DNA of 64,000 nt from PFJX01 sp044227325 (GTDB lineage: Bacteria > Pseudomonadota > Gammaproteobacteria > Burkholderiales > Thiobacillaceae): positions 434,001 through 498,000 of the forward strand of contig JBGAFI010000001.1 of the NCBI GenBank assembly GCA_044227325.1, read 5' to 3'. Shown piece after piece: positions 11,301 through 18,706 of the stretch. A model generated the notes under the pieces. The model was not told where the DNA came from, made no database searches, and saw nothing but the letters and a program-made list of their open reading frames with translations. Each line of letters begins with the position of its first letter. Position 1 is the stretch's first letter. The position numbers and the translations under genes were made by a program.

Positions 11301-14300
11301 TCGGAAGTGGTGGTGGACGGCAAGGTCGGCGTGGGCATCCAGCGCAAGCAGGAACTGGAGATCGGCATCAACGGCACGGTGACCAAGCAGGTGGGCAGCA
11401 TCTCGGTGGGCAAGTCCGAGCGCCGCAACGTGGCCCAGACCCTGCTGGACCGCATCGCCACGCTGCGCGATCTGATCCGCCAGTACAGCGTGGACGACCA
11501 GACCTCCGACGCCGCCGTGGCGGTGGCCGCCTACGAGTCCGAGATCCGCTTCCTGGAACGCAAGCTGGACGACCTGGGCTACCAGCGCGGCGGCGACAGC
11601 GGCTTCAACGGCGTGCCGGCCATGTCCGAGCGGGACGCGGCGGTGGCGGCCAAGACCGGCATGGAGCAATCCATCACCGAGTACGACGGCTCCAGGACGA
11701 CGCTGGGCGGCGCCAATACCCGTCTGGGCAACGACAACACCCGCCTGGCGGGCGTGAACACCACCCTGGCCGAGGATATCGCCAGCCTGCGGGACGCCCA
11801 GTCCAAGCTGAACAAGGACTCCCAGACCTACCAGCAGGATTACGACGCCCTCCAGACCCGGATCGACGGCAAGCAGGCCAGCATCGACCAGAACCTGGGA
11901 ACTATCGCCGCCAACAAACTCACCATCAAGGACAACACCACTGAAATCTCCCGCCTGGACAACCTCATCCTCGGCCTACAGGACGACATCGGCGACATCC
12001 AGAAAGACCTGGACAACAATACTCTGAGCACCGTCCAGCACCAGGGACCCTGGGCCACTTTCCTGCCGGTGGGCGACGCCGTCGCCCAGCTGGGCAACAT
12101 CTACGTGCAGGCCGATCGCCTGAGTGGCAAGGGCATCCTGGACGCCCCCGGCGACGCCGAGATCAAGATCACCAACCAGGGTCCCAGCTACCTGATCCTG
12201 CACGACCTCACCATCCCGGCCGACGACGGCGGCAAGATCTACTTCAACAACATCGAGGTGGCGGACAACGCCAAGATCAACGCCATCAACGGGGCGACGG
12301 GGGGCGCCGCGTTCGCCGCCGTCACCACCGGCGCCAACGATGATGCGCCGGCCATCAAGGTCATCAACGAATACAACCCCCTGGATCCCGCCGACCTGGC
12401 CCGTACCCCGGCGGGGGTGCCGCCCCTGGCGCCGGACATCCTGCTCACCGGCGCGCTGACCAACCTGCGCGGCCTGGTCAGCGTCACCAGCGAGGCGGGC
12501 GGCATCCGCATGGACGAAAACGCCAGCATCCGCGCCGGCTCGGTGGCCATCGCCCTGAGCAACGGCGACTTCGTGCAAAGCTACTCCAACGCCTTCTTCC
12601 ATGCCGCCGGCGCGCCCCTGGCCACCGTGCCGGGGACCACCACACCCAGCTTCACGCCGGACCGCATCGAGCACGACGAGGAAACCGCCGGAGAGGGCAT
12701 CGTCGCCAACGGCAGCGTGCTCATCGCCGCCCGCTACCTCAACATCAACGGCATCATCCAGAGCGGCAAGCCGGAGTGGGGCGTACAGATTCCCAGCGAC
12801 GCCGGCGTCAAGATCGGCACCGGGAGCGGCGGCTTCGCCGAGGCCCGCGCCGACTGGCTGGCCAAGAGCCCGGCCCAGCAGGCCGTGGCCGGCGCCGAGT
12901 ACTACGAGGTGACCGGGGCGAGCGTGACCGGCCTGGAAGGCAACACCCAGGGCGCCTGGGCCAAGATCAAGGTCCAATACAACGCCAAGCTGGACCGCCT
13001 GGAACTGGAAGGCGTGCAGGTGGAGGGCGGCTACATCGAGCTGTTCGGCCAGATCTTCAACACCAACCGCAACAATGGCGGCCGCCTGCGGGTGCTGGAC
13101 GGTTACGGCCAGATCAAGGTGGACAACCAGAGCGCCAAGGATCTGGTGGTCAACCTGCTGGACGCGGGACGCGGAGTCCAGGGCAAGATCAGCATCACCA
13201 ACATCCTGGGCCAGGACGCGGACGGCAACCTGGTGGTGGCGGAACCCGTCATCCTGACGCGCGGGGCGGGGGAGGACCGCAGCGACAGCTACAGCCCGCG
13301 GACGGGTCTGCGCTACGCGGTGAGCGTGGGCTACGACACCGTGCGGGAAGACTATTACCGCTTCTCGCAAAACGGCTGGTTCGGCATCACCGGCGCGCCG
13401 GAACTGGACCAGTACCGCATCAACTCCATCCAGCGCAGCAACGATCCGCTGTCCCAGGGCGAGTTCCTGACCACCCAGGGTGGCACGGAGCACTACGCCG
13501 GCGGTACCGCGGAGTTGCAGACCTCCAAGAAAAAGATACAGGGCAATTCCTGGAAGGACTGCAACTGGTGGACCCTGTGCGCCAACGCCACCTACTACAT
13601 GGAGTATTCCACCGTCACCGGCACCAAGACGGTGACCACGGAAAGCGTGCGGGCGGATTACCCCATCGCCATCGACTACATTGGCTTCGACCAGGCCAGC
13701 GTCAACGTCAATTCGGTGGGCAACGTGCTCATCAACGCCCCGGTCAACAACCGCAGCGGCGATACCCGCATCACCTCCAGCGCCGGCAACATCCTGCAGA
13801 CCGGCGACACCGCCCTGGTGAGCGGCAGAAACATCGATTTCTCCGCCGCCACCGGCATCGGCAGCGGCACCCAGGCCATCCAGATCAATCTGGGCGGCGG
13901 CGTCCTGAACGCGGTTTCCGGCGCCGGCGAGATCCATGTGGAAGAGGTGCTGGGCGACCTGGTCGTGGGCCGGGTGGGCGGCGCCGACGTGGGCAAGGTA
14001 CGGCTCGTGGCCGAGCGCAACCTGCTCGCCGCCGACGCGGACGCCTACGTGCAGGGCAAACGCATGGCCCTGACCGCGCGCAACGGCGGCATCGGCGACC
14101 TGGCCGGGGGCGAACCCCTGACCGTGCGCACCGCCTACAGCGCCGACGCCAGCCTGTGGCCCGACTACGGCCTGGAAGCCAGCGCCCGGGACAGCATCAA
14201 TCTGCGCAATGGGTCAGACCCGTCCCATGACGTGCTTTATACCGGCGACCTGCTGCTGATCTCCGTGGTGTCGCAGACCGGCGACGTGCGCATCGAGACC

Positions 14301-16619
14301 GAAGGCTCGGTCATCGACAACAACCCCTTCGCCCGCACCGACGAACGCACCGAGGAAGAGTTGGCCCACCTCTGGGATTCCATGCGGCTGCGCGGCGAGC
14401 ATGCCCAGGAGAAGGCCGACGAGGCGGTGGCGTCCTTCGAAAGCGGCATCACCCAGGACTACCGGACCTACTGGCTCATGCGCCAGCGCCAGGCCGATTC
14501 CGCCGCCTACGATCCGGACTTCCGCTTCACCCTGAGCACCGTGGAACGACAACGCTTCCTGGATTCGGGCATGAAGGCGGCGGAGGTGGACGCCTATGAG
14601 AAAGCCAAGACCACCCAGTATCACCAGCTCCAGACCAGGCTCTACGGCGACGGCGCCGACGCGGTGAAGGGCCCGGTGGCCGCCGGCTACGACGCCCAAT
14701 TCGTCTACGTGGCGGAAACCGGCGAGGCCGACGCCATCCGGCGCGGCGCCTCCTGGACCGATGTCCAGTTGGAACTGTCCCTGGGCGCCGGCCTGCTGAA
14801 GGAGATCACCGACACGGTCGGCGTCATCAAGGAACCCAACGCCAAGGGCCGCAGCGTCACCCTCATCGCCGGCAAGGCCATCGGCTCCCAGGACGCGCCT
14901 CTGGACATCGACTTCTCCGTCGGCCTGGACAACCTGACCCAGGCCCAGAAGGCGGCCCTGGCGGCGGCGGAGCGGGGCGACGCCAGCAAGGTGGGCGACA
15001 CCACCATCCGCGTCCTGCAACCCCGGCCGGTGAACGTCGAAGTGGACGTGGCGAACCTGGGCAGCCTCTACGCCAGCGCCGGCGACGGCAAGGCCTACCT
15101 GGGCTCCGAGCAGGATCTGCGCATCGAGCGGGTTGAAGCCACCGGCGAGATCCGCATCAAGACCGCCGGCGCCTTGCTCGGGATCGAAGCGCCCGCCGCC
15201 GGCGCCCATGTCAGCGGCGCCAATGTCATTCTCGAATCGGCGACGGGCAGCATCGGCGACGCCGGCCAGGCCTTCCTCATCGGCCAGCCCGAAGGCGCCA
15301 CCCTGGTGGCCCGGGCGGCGGAGGACATCCACATCGGCAAGGCGGACGGCGATCTGTACGTCGACACCGTCTTGGACATCGGCCTGGACAAGCCAGTGGC
15401 GGATTCCCCGGCCGGCACCGGCCGGCTCGCGGCCCAGGCCGGGCGCGGCATCCACATCCGCGGCGATCACCATCCCTACACCATCGCTTATGCCGTCGCC
15501 GGTGCCGAGGCCCGCTTCACCGGCGGCCTGGCGGACATCACCATCGATGGCCTGGTGCGGGCGCCCCTGGGCATCGGCTTCTCCACCGGCGGCCTGTTGA
15601 CTCTGGGAACGCATGCCCTGGTCGTCAGTGACGGCCTTCCCGTCCAGCTCGACGGCGCGCGCCTTGACCTGGTGGGCGGCGCCCAGGTGGATGTGGGAGC
15701 GGGTGACATCACCCTCGCGGCCACTCGCGGAGAAATTCGCATCGTCGGCGGTCAGGATCCGGTACGCCTGCTGGGCCACACGGTCAGCCTGCTGGCCCGG
15801 GACGATATCCGCTTCGCCGGCGCCGCGCTCAATGTGACCGGCGCGCTGGCCCTGCGGGCCGGCACGGACGGAAGCGGCAGCATCCTCGGCGACGCGGGAG
15901 AGGGTCCGGACGCGCTGGCGTCGGGCTCGATGTCCCTGCTGGCGCCCGATGCGGTCGGAGCCGGGACGATGCTCGAGCTGGCGGCCGGCGGCCCGGTCGA
16001 CCTCAGAGCCGGGCGGGTGAATGCGGCGGTGGCGCCGGAACATCCCGACGGGCTGGTGGTGGTGGGCGTGTCCGGCCCGGACGGCGGCATGGCCACCAAG
16101 GTGAACATGGAACTCGGTGCCGCCAGCCGGGTATGGGTCACTCGCTTGTTGGCGGACCAGGCGGTGGTGCGGGCATGGACGTCCAACTACAACGTGGCCC
16201 GCACCCAGGTGGGTGACTACGCGGAACACCATGTGCCCGGCTTCGCCATCCGCTTCGACCACCAGGACAGGGCGTTCCATCCCGGTTTCGATGCCCGGGC
16301 CTTCACCCTGGACGGCGGTTATGCGTTACAGGTGGAAAACAACCGGGCCTCCATTGGCGCCTATGTGATCCAGGCCAACCCGGACAAGATCATCTCCAGC
16401 GATCCTGGCGGCAGTGCCGCCGGTGATAGCGGTGACGCGTTGCTGGGCAGCGACCGGAGCATCCGGGACGGTGTCGTCCCGTTCCGGATGCCCGCCGGTC
16501 TCGCCGGCGCGCCGGCCGCGGGCCTGCTGGTGGACGTGGCCGACTGGATGGCGGATGAATGGTTCCTGGACGGGCTTGGCGGCCAGGAGGAAGAACGCAA
16601 GCGCGAGGGCGGCGACTGA
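2355..16619 (+). CDS. Giant LktA-type filamentous adhesin, TPS exoprotein 1 (TpsA)
   Basis: This 4754-residue secreted protein is intact across 14 kb. ATG 2355 is preferred: GGAGG lies four bases upstream, and from here the N-terminus aligns with the paralogue downstream. An upstream ATG at 2301 has no ribosome site. A long signal peptide ends near VHAA. The TPS secretion domain follows (about residues 42-330, haemagglutination-activity type), with NSFSRFNV, YLPGQTSN and NPHGIVVGAGGVLNVGSL landmarks. The rest is beta-helix-forming sequence rich in Ala, Gly, Val, Asp and Thr. It includes degenerate repeats of nearly 60 residues (about 1282-1710), a Lys/Gly/Asp-rich linker (nucleotides 5776-5850) and an EF-hand-like DKDADG loop (1204-1209). 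A coiled-coil insert lies at 3026-3225, a CX5C pair at 3736/3742 and a second helical insert at about 3995-4155. No toxin or VENN motif is seen at the C-terminus. Its transporter is presumably the TpsB encoded at 33.6 kb. Confidence 0.93.
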   Translation: MLSDHARGWLVQRYRSLLRRCLALGLEALVAVLASVGLVHAASIVADGLTQTQVMVKGAVTDITTQTIRGANAYNSFSRFNVETAERVNLYLPGQTSNLLNLVHDETSYINGLVNAYKGGRIGGNVFFFNPHGIVVGAGGVLNVGSLTLATPTPGFMKELVDPNGNIGDAATAAALSGQIPLSQSGLVLVKGRINAADAVTLAGGSVDVAPGAAVLAWGQAGIAFEDMVNVDGMQTGAAVRVDGGVIRIVAAEDITVAGQVSADGVGSYAKGGTVTIMAGGDATLASTGRVSADAGTTGDGGFVEFSAKHEVNLYGYGLSAHAAQGRAGHILIDPENLTWTGSGEDRYTHGDNITISADDKVVLDNVVVSTRNIGGAADTRANHQTLASQGDSGDIEVTAKVIEIKNGSQLLANADNGFSAGDISIAATDNQSTPAFAALDSSIATILIDRATLKGGNVSVTATANDKWVWTGNEFGDAVLGFLDDLRIGLNISYSYAWAHVDVLNGSSIDAAGTLDVEAVAKADATMRVLSTLVGVGYGESDANAKVNIGIATLGAGGAMTLRAQADSTLTVEVDTVNTGKFNNAASNASQYADFAFAIGKGKQVAEAVVGPNATIVRADSLSVEATGEKSQSVASSGGAYKDGTASAGVSVSISETTLTASLGGTVNADSVTVQAALADDASTEVSASAGTAGSPDLQEAITSAKPVDEILFEKLSDFVAKAPKTDERSGNSAKLGVAAAFAWVENTNSVTAEVAPNAHVTTPGALNILAAAEESISFETSAAVDERDLEKKAEGDNKTSEDKKKIAVSASVLVLDMHHHADARIGDGAVIGAGGPVNVNASTAIVPFYQQWPELIAKFKTMDWDSATAWYDLGQALYGALGDPIGASTWSQTAVESEKLALAGALEFLTLDNKATAKIGDASINAGTDPVTASQDVTVSASASQGTLSLVGVPEWDPTSPPGSNTSTGTAGFGGSYLQFDLSGGSEAVIAKGADLRADDVAVLADTAFDLISVTETVGKAGKVSINGAFSLIDTDVHTIAQIGAAGSLAADDVLVRAADDSLIINVAGGVARSQSVGIGFSVAINDLDREVRALIGNRTTETGVGGSLTASGNLLLDAEADGTLGAFTVAGSGPAGGDDSKAKGGDGKKTNVKDKGEQGKSGVGISGAASVNEIIDTTAAELKDLAKVTVSGPGASAVEVDKDADGTADETVNLARGLDVRARNASLAIAGAGSLTVASGKSGGLAGAFTWNELVKDTRATITGLYDDPLNPDDGKVTVVGGGVNVDAENTGAMWSISAGAAGASKIGVAGSVAYSNVDNVTDAAIENANVDADGAVTLDADDGSDIRGVAGAVGYGGKAGVGAAVAINTVDSDTSARVVGAGKTVNGDAGVAASATNDNGIFAVAAAIGASQGVADSGAVTANWISNRTEAAMTGATVTAAGQTASFDADDTSSILSISGNAAVSTGQASVGISASYNDIGNETYAKAVGGSISAGTVRLEATEAADIQAIAAGGAGAAKVALTGSLAINTIGNITEAASTGTGITSTGDTTVRAADASGILSITGAIGIAGNAAVGASGSYNHIGSSVTAQVSGGTLSVANLLVDAERAANLEVWAVAGSGAGTAGFAGSIALNDIGGITTARIGEGAQVDATGNALVTAQADDEIESRAGAVAVGGSVGGAGSIAFNDMHADTLAEITGASTRVDALGNGAAAQVDNGLLTAIDPSKLPSAQPVSGRQLKDDLSGVAVVASSTAQVENFAISGGGGGSAGVAGTVSVAMMTGYTTAEVSAQASVNSAFGGAAQEARVAAYHHDNFASGSGGAAVGGSAGLGGALDTLIESHVTTAQVKNATVQAQGAVKLDAGSTSEIAQAVIGLGIGGYAGLAGSFGVVLVDNTTQAVADDADLNSKGDLTVEATSSVVTDVAGGAVAASGAAGIGLTGTAAVYDQKTRAWVKNGSKLNAIGTTLIHADSRTTHHTYAATAAAAGGVGIAGTANVVVVKGSTEAAVGTGVHVNNNEDYDNDFQDVTVAAADTTTVDNKIGGLGVGLGGVGVGAAADVVLIHNGVTARVDSGADLDAGRDIRVAADSTRDTNAVVVAAAGGLTAGISGAVSVVSVGARPDADAKGEVDGSLGEVSRRASANAFGNQLNSDAGGISESRDRANTARAGLDLGADLNADLSNTSAAAAVAGDLDAGRHVTVAAHNRTDTDAVAVGAAVSGGLSLGGGVALSFVDDKTRASLTGTTVAGGNVSVTALDDQPDLSRLRTYAGGAGLVGLGASVAIQEKYSSATAELGGNVTATSGTVTVDAGIDHQLESEGGAGAVGVAGVGAAIAYVTESGEATARVLAGAQIISDGVEVHGHSVTDSHAVTIAAAGGIVAGAGADANVLDEATANAELNGNADVTNNDDGTGSVRVHAEATPRARAETLGVSLSLSASVGAALSDVLVNARSNASVGTGVTVKADTLTVEASLLKSADTAWASAEGASGGLLIGINATKADARNTSEADAHVGADATLEVGATTVRATMASRQTASASGLSLGIAAVGANKATASSETRVEAWLADGVQVSGESLTIGASGDDDNFAAAVAGAGGVVAGLASEAATDGISHTSAHIGAGSAARPIAVGDFQLSASQTARFNAQVDSTAASLVGASGATARNSVESHVSAEIGDDAYLLADSLEVEAHGESLKPWLSADAYPWLPGVPQWNVRSGSGGLFDKPAASSESTIGNDTRIRVGERAFIKQTGDEAAPGEFRMDAWNEVVARDKVKVDSGGAIAVPGGESLIKADSNVAAVEIEDGAKLSSLGDMTFGTRSIADVYAQVAVDTYGIAGAPEGASLARFLGENSITIGDADLISLHDIYLNAGQDTAGFKNSLSSTARTDLWNNTLIPLGGQPAADAIVASHNLIDVGEGADVQAVRHIYLLTEKGNASASGVGIGKDIYRETLAAIANFFSGLFGGDPVSFETRAGTSQVNQSSEVVVDGKVGVGIQRKQELEIGINGTVTKQVGSISVGKSERRNVAQTLLDRIATLRDLIRQYSVDDQTSDAAVAVAAYESEIRFLERKLDDLGYQRGGDSGFNGVPAMSERDAAVAAKTGMEQSITEYDGSRTTLGGANTRLGNDNTRLAGVNTTLAEDIASLRDAQSKLNKDSQTYQQDYDALQTRIDGKQASIDQNLGTIAANKLTIKDNTTEISRLDNLILGLQDDIGDIQKDLDNNTLSTVQHQGPWATFLPVGDAVAQLGNIYVQADRLSGKGILDAPGDAEIKITNQGPSYLILHDLTIPADDGGKIYFNNIEVADNAKINAINGATGGAAFAAVTTGANDDAPAIKVINEYNPLDPADLARTPAGVPPLAPDILLTGALTNLRGLVSVTSEAGGIRMDENASIRAGSVAIALSNGDFVQSYSNAFFHAAGAPLATVPGTTTPSFTPDRIEHDEETAGEGIVANGSVLIAARYLNINGIIQSGKPEWGVQIPSDAGVKIGTGSGGFAEARADWLAKSPAQQAVAGAEYYEVTGASVTGLEGNTQGAWAKIKVQYNAKLDRLELEGVQVEGGYIELFGQIFNTNRNNGGRLRVLDGYGQIKVDNQSAKDLVVNLLDAGRGVQGKISITNILGQDADGNLVVAEPVILTRGAGEDRSDSYSPRTGLRYAVSVGYDTVREDYYRFSQNGWFGITGAPELDQYRINSIQRSNDPLSQGEFLTTQGGTEHYAGGTAELQTSKKKIQGNSWKDCNWWTLCANATYYMEYSTVTGTKTVTTESVRADYPIAIDYIGFDQASVNVNSVGNVLINAPVNNRSGDTRITSSAGNILQTGDTALVSGRNIDFSAATGIGSGTQAIQINLGGGVLNAVSGAGEIHVEEVLGDLVVGRVGGADVGKVRLVAERNLLAADADAYVQGKRMALTARNGGIGDLAGGEPLTVRTAYSADASLWPDYGLEASARDSINLRNGSDPSHDVLYTGDLLLISVVSQTGDVRIETEGSVIDNNPFARTDERTEEELAHLWDSMRLRGEHAQEKADEAVASFESGITQDYRTYWLMRQRQADSAAYDPDFRFTLSTVERQRFLDSGMKAAEVDAYEKAKTTQYHQLQTRLYGDGADAVKGPVAAGYDAQFVYVAETGEADAIRRGASWTDVQLELSLGAGLLKEITDTVGVIKEPNAKGRSVTLIAGKAIGSQDAPLDIDFSVGLDNLTQAQKAALAAAERGDASKVGDTTIRVLQPRPVNVEVDVANLGSLYASAGDGKAYLGSEQDLRIERVEATGEIRIKTAGALLGIEAPAAGAHVSGANVILESATGSIGDAGQAFLIGQPEGATLVARAAEDIHIGKADGDLYVDTVLDIGLDKPVADSPAGTGRLAAQAGRGIHIRGDHHPYTIAYAVAGAEARFTGGLADITIDGLVRAPLGIGFSTGGLLTLGTHALVVSDGLPVQLDGARLDLVGGAQVDVGAGDITLAATRGEIRIVGGQDPVRLLGHTVSLLARDDIRFAGAALNVTGALALRAGTDGSGSILGDAGEGPDALASGSMSLLAPDAVGAGTMLELAAGGPVDLRAGRVNAAVAPEHPDGLVVVGVSGPDGGMATKVNMELGAASRVWVTRLLADQAVVRAWTSNYNVARTQVGDYAEHHVPGFAIRFDHQDRAFHPGFDARAFTLDGGYALQVENNRASIGAYVIQANPDKIISSDPGGSAAGDSGDALLGSDRSIRDGVVPFRMPAGLAGAPAAGLLVDVADWMADEWFLDGLGGQEEERKREGGD
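6200..7480 (+). repeat. Degenerate tandem beta-helix repeats in exoprotein 1
   Basis: Roughly seven degenerate units of nearly 60 residues lie in about residues 1282-1710. Each has an Ala/Gly-rich half (such as VAGSVAYSNVDNVTDA or LTGSLAINTIGNITEA) followed by a Val/Asp/Ala strand (such as VRLEATEAADIQAI). The same module series occurs in the downstream paralogue. Boundaries are approximate because the units are divergent. Confidence 0.7.
11430..12030 (+). other. Coiled-coil domain inserted in the beta-helix of exoprotein 1
   Basis: About 200 residues (3026-3225) break the Gly/Ala/Val beta-helix composition. They are rich in Leu, Gln, Lys, Glu, Arg and Asp with heptad-like spacing, for example LLDRIATLRDLIRQY, YESEIRFLERKLDDLG and IASLRDAQSKLNKD. 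There are also short internal near-repeats of the NTRLxxxNTxL type. The paralogue has a counterpart of only about 60 residues at 28040-28220. After the insert both proteins resume with similar sequence (GILDAPGDAEI versus GVLDAPGDVRI), so this is a homologous hotspot of variable length. Confidence 0.75.
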
Positions 16620-16628
16620 TCCCGGCGT

Positions 16629-17990
16629 TCAGCGCGGTACCGCGGACGTGCGCGGTAGGCGCACCGCGAACAGGGAGCCGTGTCCGGGCAGGGAGCGCAC
16701 GATGAGTTCGTGGCCCAGCAGTTCCAGCTGCTTCTTCACCAGGGCCAGGCCCAGCCCGTGGCCCACCTCGGCGCCCCGGGCGGTGTCGTCGAAACGGCGG
16801 TAGGCCTCGAACAGCAGCGGGATCATGTCCCTGGGGATGCCGGGACCGGTGTCCAGCACCTGGATCTCCACGTCCTCGCCGCGTCGGCGCGCGCCAACCA
16901 GCACGCTGCCTTTTCCGGTGTAGCGCACGGCGTTGCCCACCAGATTGTCGACGATGGACTGGAGCATCTTCAGGTCGCTCACCACGGCGAGGCCGGTGTC
17001 CACGAAGCGCAGCCGGATGCCCTTGTCCCGCGCCTTGTCCGCCTGCTGGGCGCGGGTGTATTCGAACAGGTCGGCGATACGCACCACGCGCCGGCGCGGT
17101 AGCACCTCGCCCGCTTCCAGCCGGGACAGTTCCAGCAGCCGGCTTACCTGGCCGCCGATGGCGGCCAGGGCCAGGGAGCTGTTGCGGGCCAGCCGCCCCA
17201 GCTCCTCGCCCATGAGGCCTTGCTGTTCGCGGGCGTGGCCTTCCAGGCAGGCGGTGAACATGCCCAGGGCCTGCACCGGCTGCTTGAGGTCGTGGCTTAC
17301 CCCGGCGAGGAACAGGGAACGGGAGCGGGACAGGGCCTCCAGCTCCCGAATCAGGGCATCCTTTTCCAACTGCGTGTGGAAGGCATGGCGGAACATGCCC
17401 TGGATGGAGCGGCTGTAGCTGATCAGGATGGCCAGGTAGACCCCCAGCACGATGCCGCCGGACAGATAGATGTTGCCCCCCAACCAGAAGGCCTTGAGGA
17501 CGAAGGGAAGCAGGGCGGAGACCGCGTAGAGCGGGAAAGTCAGGCGCAGGATGGAAAGGGGGGTGACGCCGCCGCCGGTGATGCCGACGATGACGGCGAT
17601 GGTGACGAAATCCAGGTTGATCTGTCGCCCGTTGAAGGCGAGCCAGGCCAGGAGCCCCCAGCTCAGGCCGTTGACCAGGCTCAGGGCGGCGTACAGGTTC
17701 TCGGCGCGCCGTAGCCTGTCCATGGGCAGGTCCGGCAGCCAGTTCCGGTTGCGCGCGCTCCATGTCCAACGCACCAGATTGGCCAGCAGCGGCAGGATCA
17801 GCCAAACGGCGATGCGGTCGTCGCCAGTCTCCCGCCAATACATGAGGGAGAACACCGTGGAGACCACCAGATTGGCCAGGGTCATGCCGGGAATGTGCCG
17901 GGCCAGCAGGCCCAGCAGCTGGCGCCGGACTTCAACGTCCAGGTCGACGGCACTGTCGGTGGTGGGGGCGGCGGCGGGTTGCCGGAGCAA
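16629..17990 (-). CDS. Multi-TM sensor histidine kinase of the TPS locus
   Basis: A 453-residue kinase with an N-terminal membrane region of about six helices (residues 35-195) and no large periplasmic loop. A signalling helix follows, with a HisKA domain whose phospho-acceptor is His233 in GVSHDLKQP. The HATPase domain has an N-box IVDNLVGNAVRY (346-357), G1 box DTGPGIP (380-386) and G2 box GHGLGLAL. The SHDL(K/R)QP H-box is typical of kinases paired with NarL/LuxR-type regulators, and one is encoded divergently 67 bp away. Start is TTG 17990, with GAAAGG seven bases upstream. The 3' end lies nine bases from the stop of the convergent exoprotein 1 gene, with no terminator between. The signal sensed is unknown; control of the exoproteins is inferred from position. 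Confidence 0.9.
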   Translation of the reverse strand: MLRQPAAAPTTDSAVDLDVEVRRQLLGLLARHIPGMTLANLVVSTVFSLMYWRETGDDRIAVWLILPLLANLVRWTWSARNRNWLPDLPMDRLRRAENLYAALSLVNGLSWGLLAWLAFNGRQINLDFVTIAVIVGITGGGVTPLSILRLTFPLYAVSALLPFVLKAFWLGGNIYLSGGIVLGVYLAILISYSRSIQGMFRHAFHTQLEKDALIRELEALSRSRSLFLAGVSHDLKQPVQALGMFTACLEGHAREQQGLMGEELGRLARNSSLALAAIGGQVSRLLELSRLEAGEVLPRRRVVRIADLFEYTRAQQADKARDKGIRLRFVDTGLAVVSDLKMLQSIVDNLVGNAVRYTGKGSVLVGARRRGEDVEIQVLDTGPGIPRDMIPLLFEAYRRFDDTARGAEVGHGLGLALVKKQLELLGHELIVRSLPGHGSLFAVRLPRTSAVPR

Positions 17991-18057
17991 GGGAAGACCT
18001 TTCTAGCCGGACCGGCGCTCGTGGTAACGTTTGCGCACTTCAACCCGGACTGACGCA

Positions 18058-18684
18058 ATGGGCGGCAAGATTACCATTCTGATCGCGGACGACCATGCCC
18101 TGGTGCGCGAAGGCATGCGCATGCTGCTGGGGCGGGAAGCCGACTTCGAACTGGTGGGGGAGGCCGCCGACGGCGGTGAGGCCCTGCGTCTGGCCCACGC
18201 CCTGAATCCCCGCGTGCTGGTGCTGGACATCGGCCTGCCGGTGCTGGACGGCATCGAGGTGGCCCGCTATCTGCGCCAGCACGGTGTGGAGAGCCGGCTG
18301 CTGGCCCTCACCGCGCGCACCGACGCCGCCTCTGTGCGTACCGCGCTGGCCCAGGGCATAGATGGCTACGTGCCCAAGAGCGAGGACAGTCGGGAACTCA
18401 TCGAGGCCATCCGAGCCCTGGCCCTTGGCCGGCGCTACCTGAGTCCCTCCATCGCCCACCTGCTGGAACCGGACGCGGGCCAGTTGCCCATCCCCGTCAC
18501 ACCCCGGGAACGCGAAATCCTCATCTGTGTCGCCGAAGGGCTATCCAGCAAGGAGATCGGGCAGCGCCTGGGCATCAGCGCGGCCACGGTGCAGAAGCAC
18601 CGGGAGAACCTGGGACGCAAGCTGGGCACGCGCAACGCCGCGGAGATGGCCAGCTACGCGATGATCCACCTGCTGGGACACTGA
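18058..18684 (+). CDS. NarL/LuxR-family response regulator of the TPS locus
   Basis: A 208-residue regulator. The receiver domain (residues 1-125) has acidic residues D11/D12, phospho-acceptor D57 in LVLDIGLP, and a conserved Lys in YVPKSED. The C-terminal LuxR-type helix-turn-helix (about 145-205) reads TPREREILICVAEGLSSKEI, then LGISAATVQKHR. ATG 18058 was chosen because the receiver begins immediately after it; an in-frame TTG at 18031 would add nine unlikely residues. It is divergent from the histidine kinase and reads toward exoprotein gene 2, 203 bp downstream. The adjacent gene arrangement makes this the probable partner of the kinase. Likely targets are its own locus, but that is inference. 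Confidence 0.92.
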   Translation: MGGKITILIADDHALVREGMRMLLGREADFELVGEAADGGEALRLAHALNPRVLVLDIGLPVLDGIEVARYLRQHGVESRLLALTARTDAASVRTALAQGIDGYVPKSEDSRELIEAIRALALGRRYLSPSIAHLLEPDAGQLPIPVTPREREILICVAEGLSSKEIGQRLGISAATVQKHRENLGRKLGTRNAAEMASYAMIHLLGH

Positions 18685-18706
18685 ACGGCGGCCGACGCAA
18701 CTCGGG

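Noticed and set aside
15800..16619. Possible CdiA-type contact-dependent inhibition toxin at the end of exoprotein 1 (and exoprotein 2)
   Set aside because: No VENN motif, pre-toxin domain or recognisable toxin domain, and no small immunity gene follows either exoprotein; the C-termini resemble adhesin ends and are homologous to each other.
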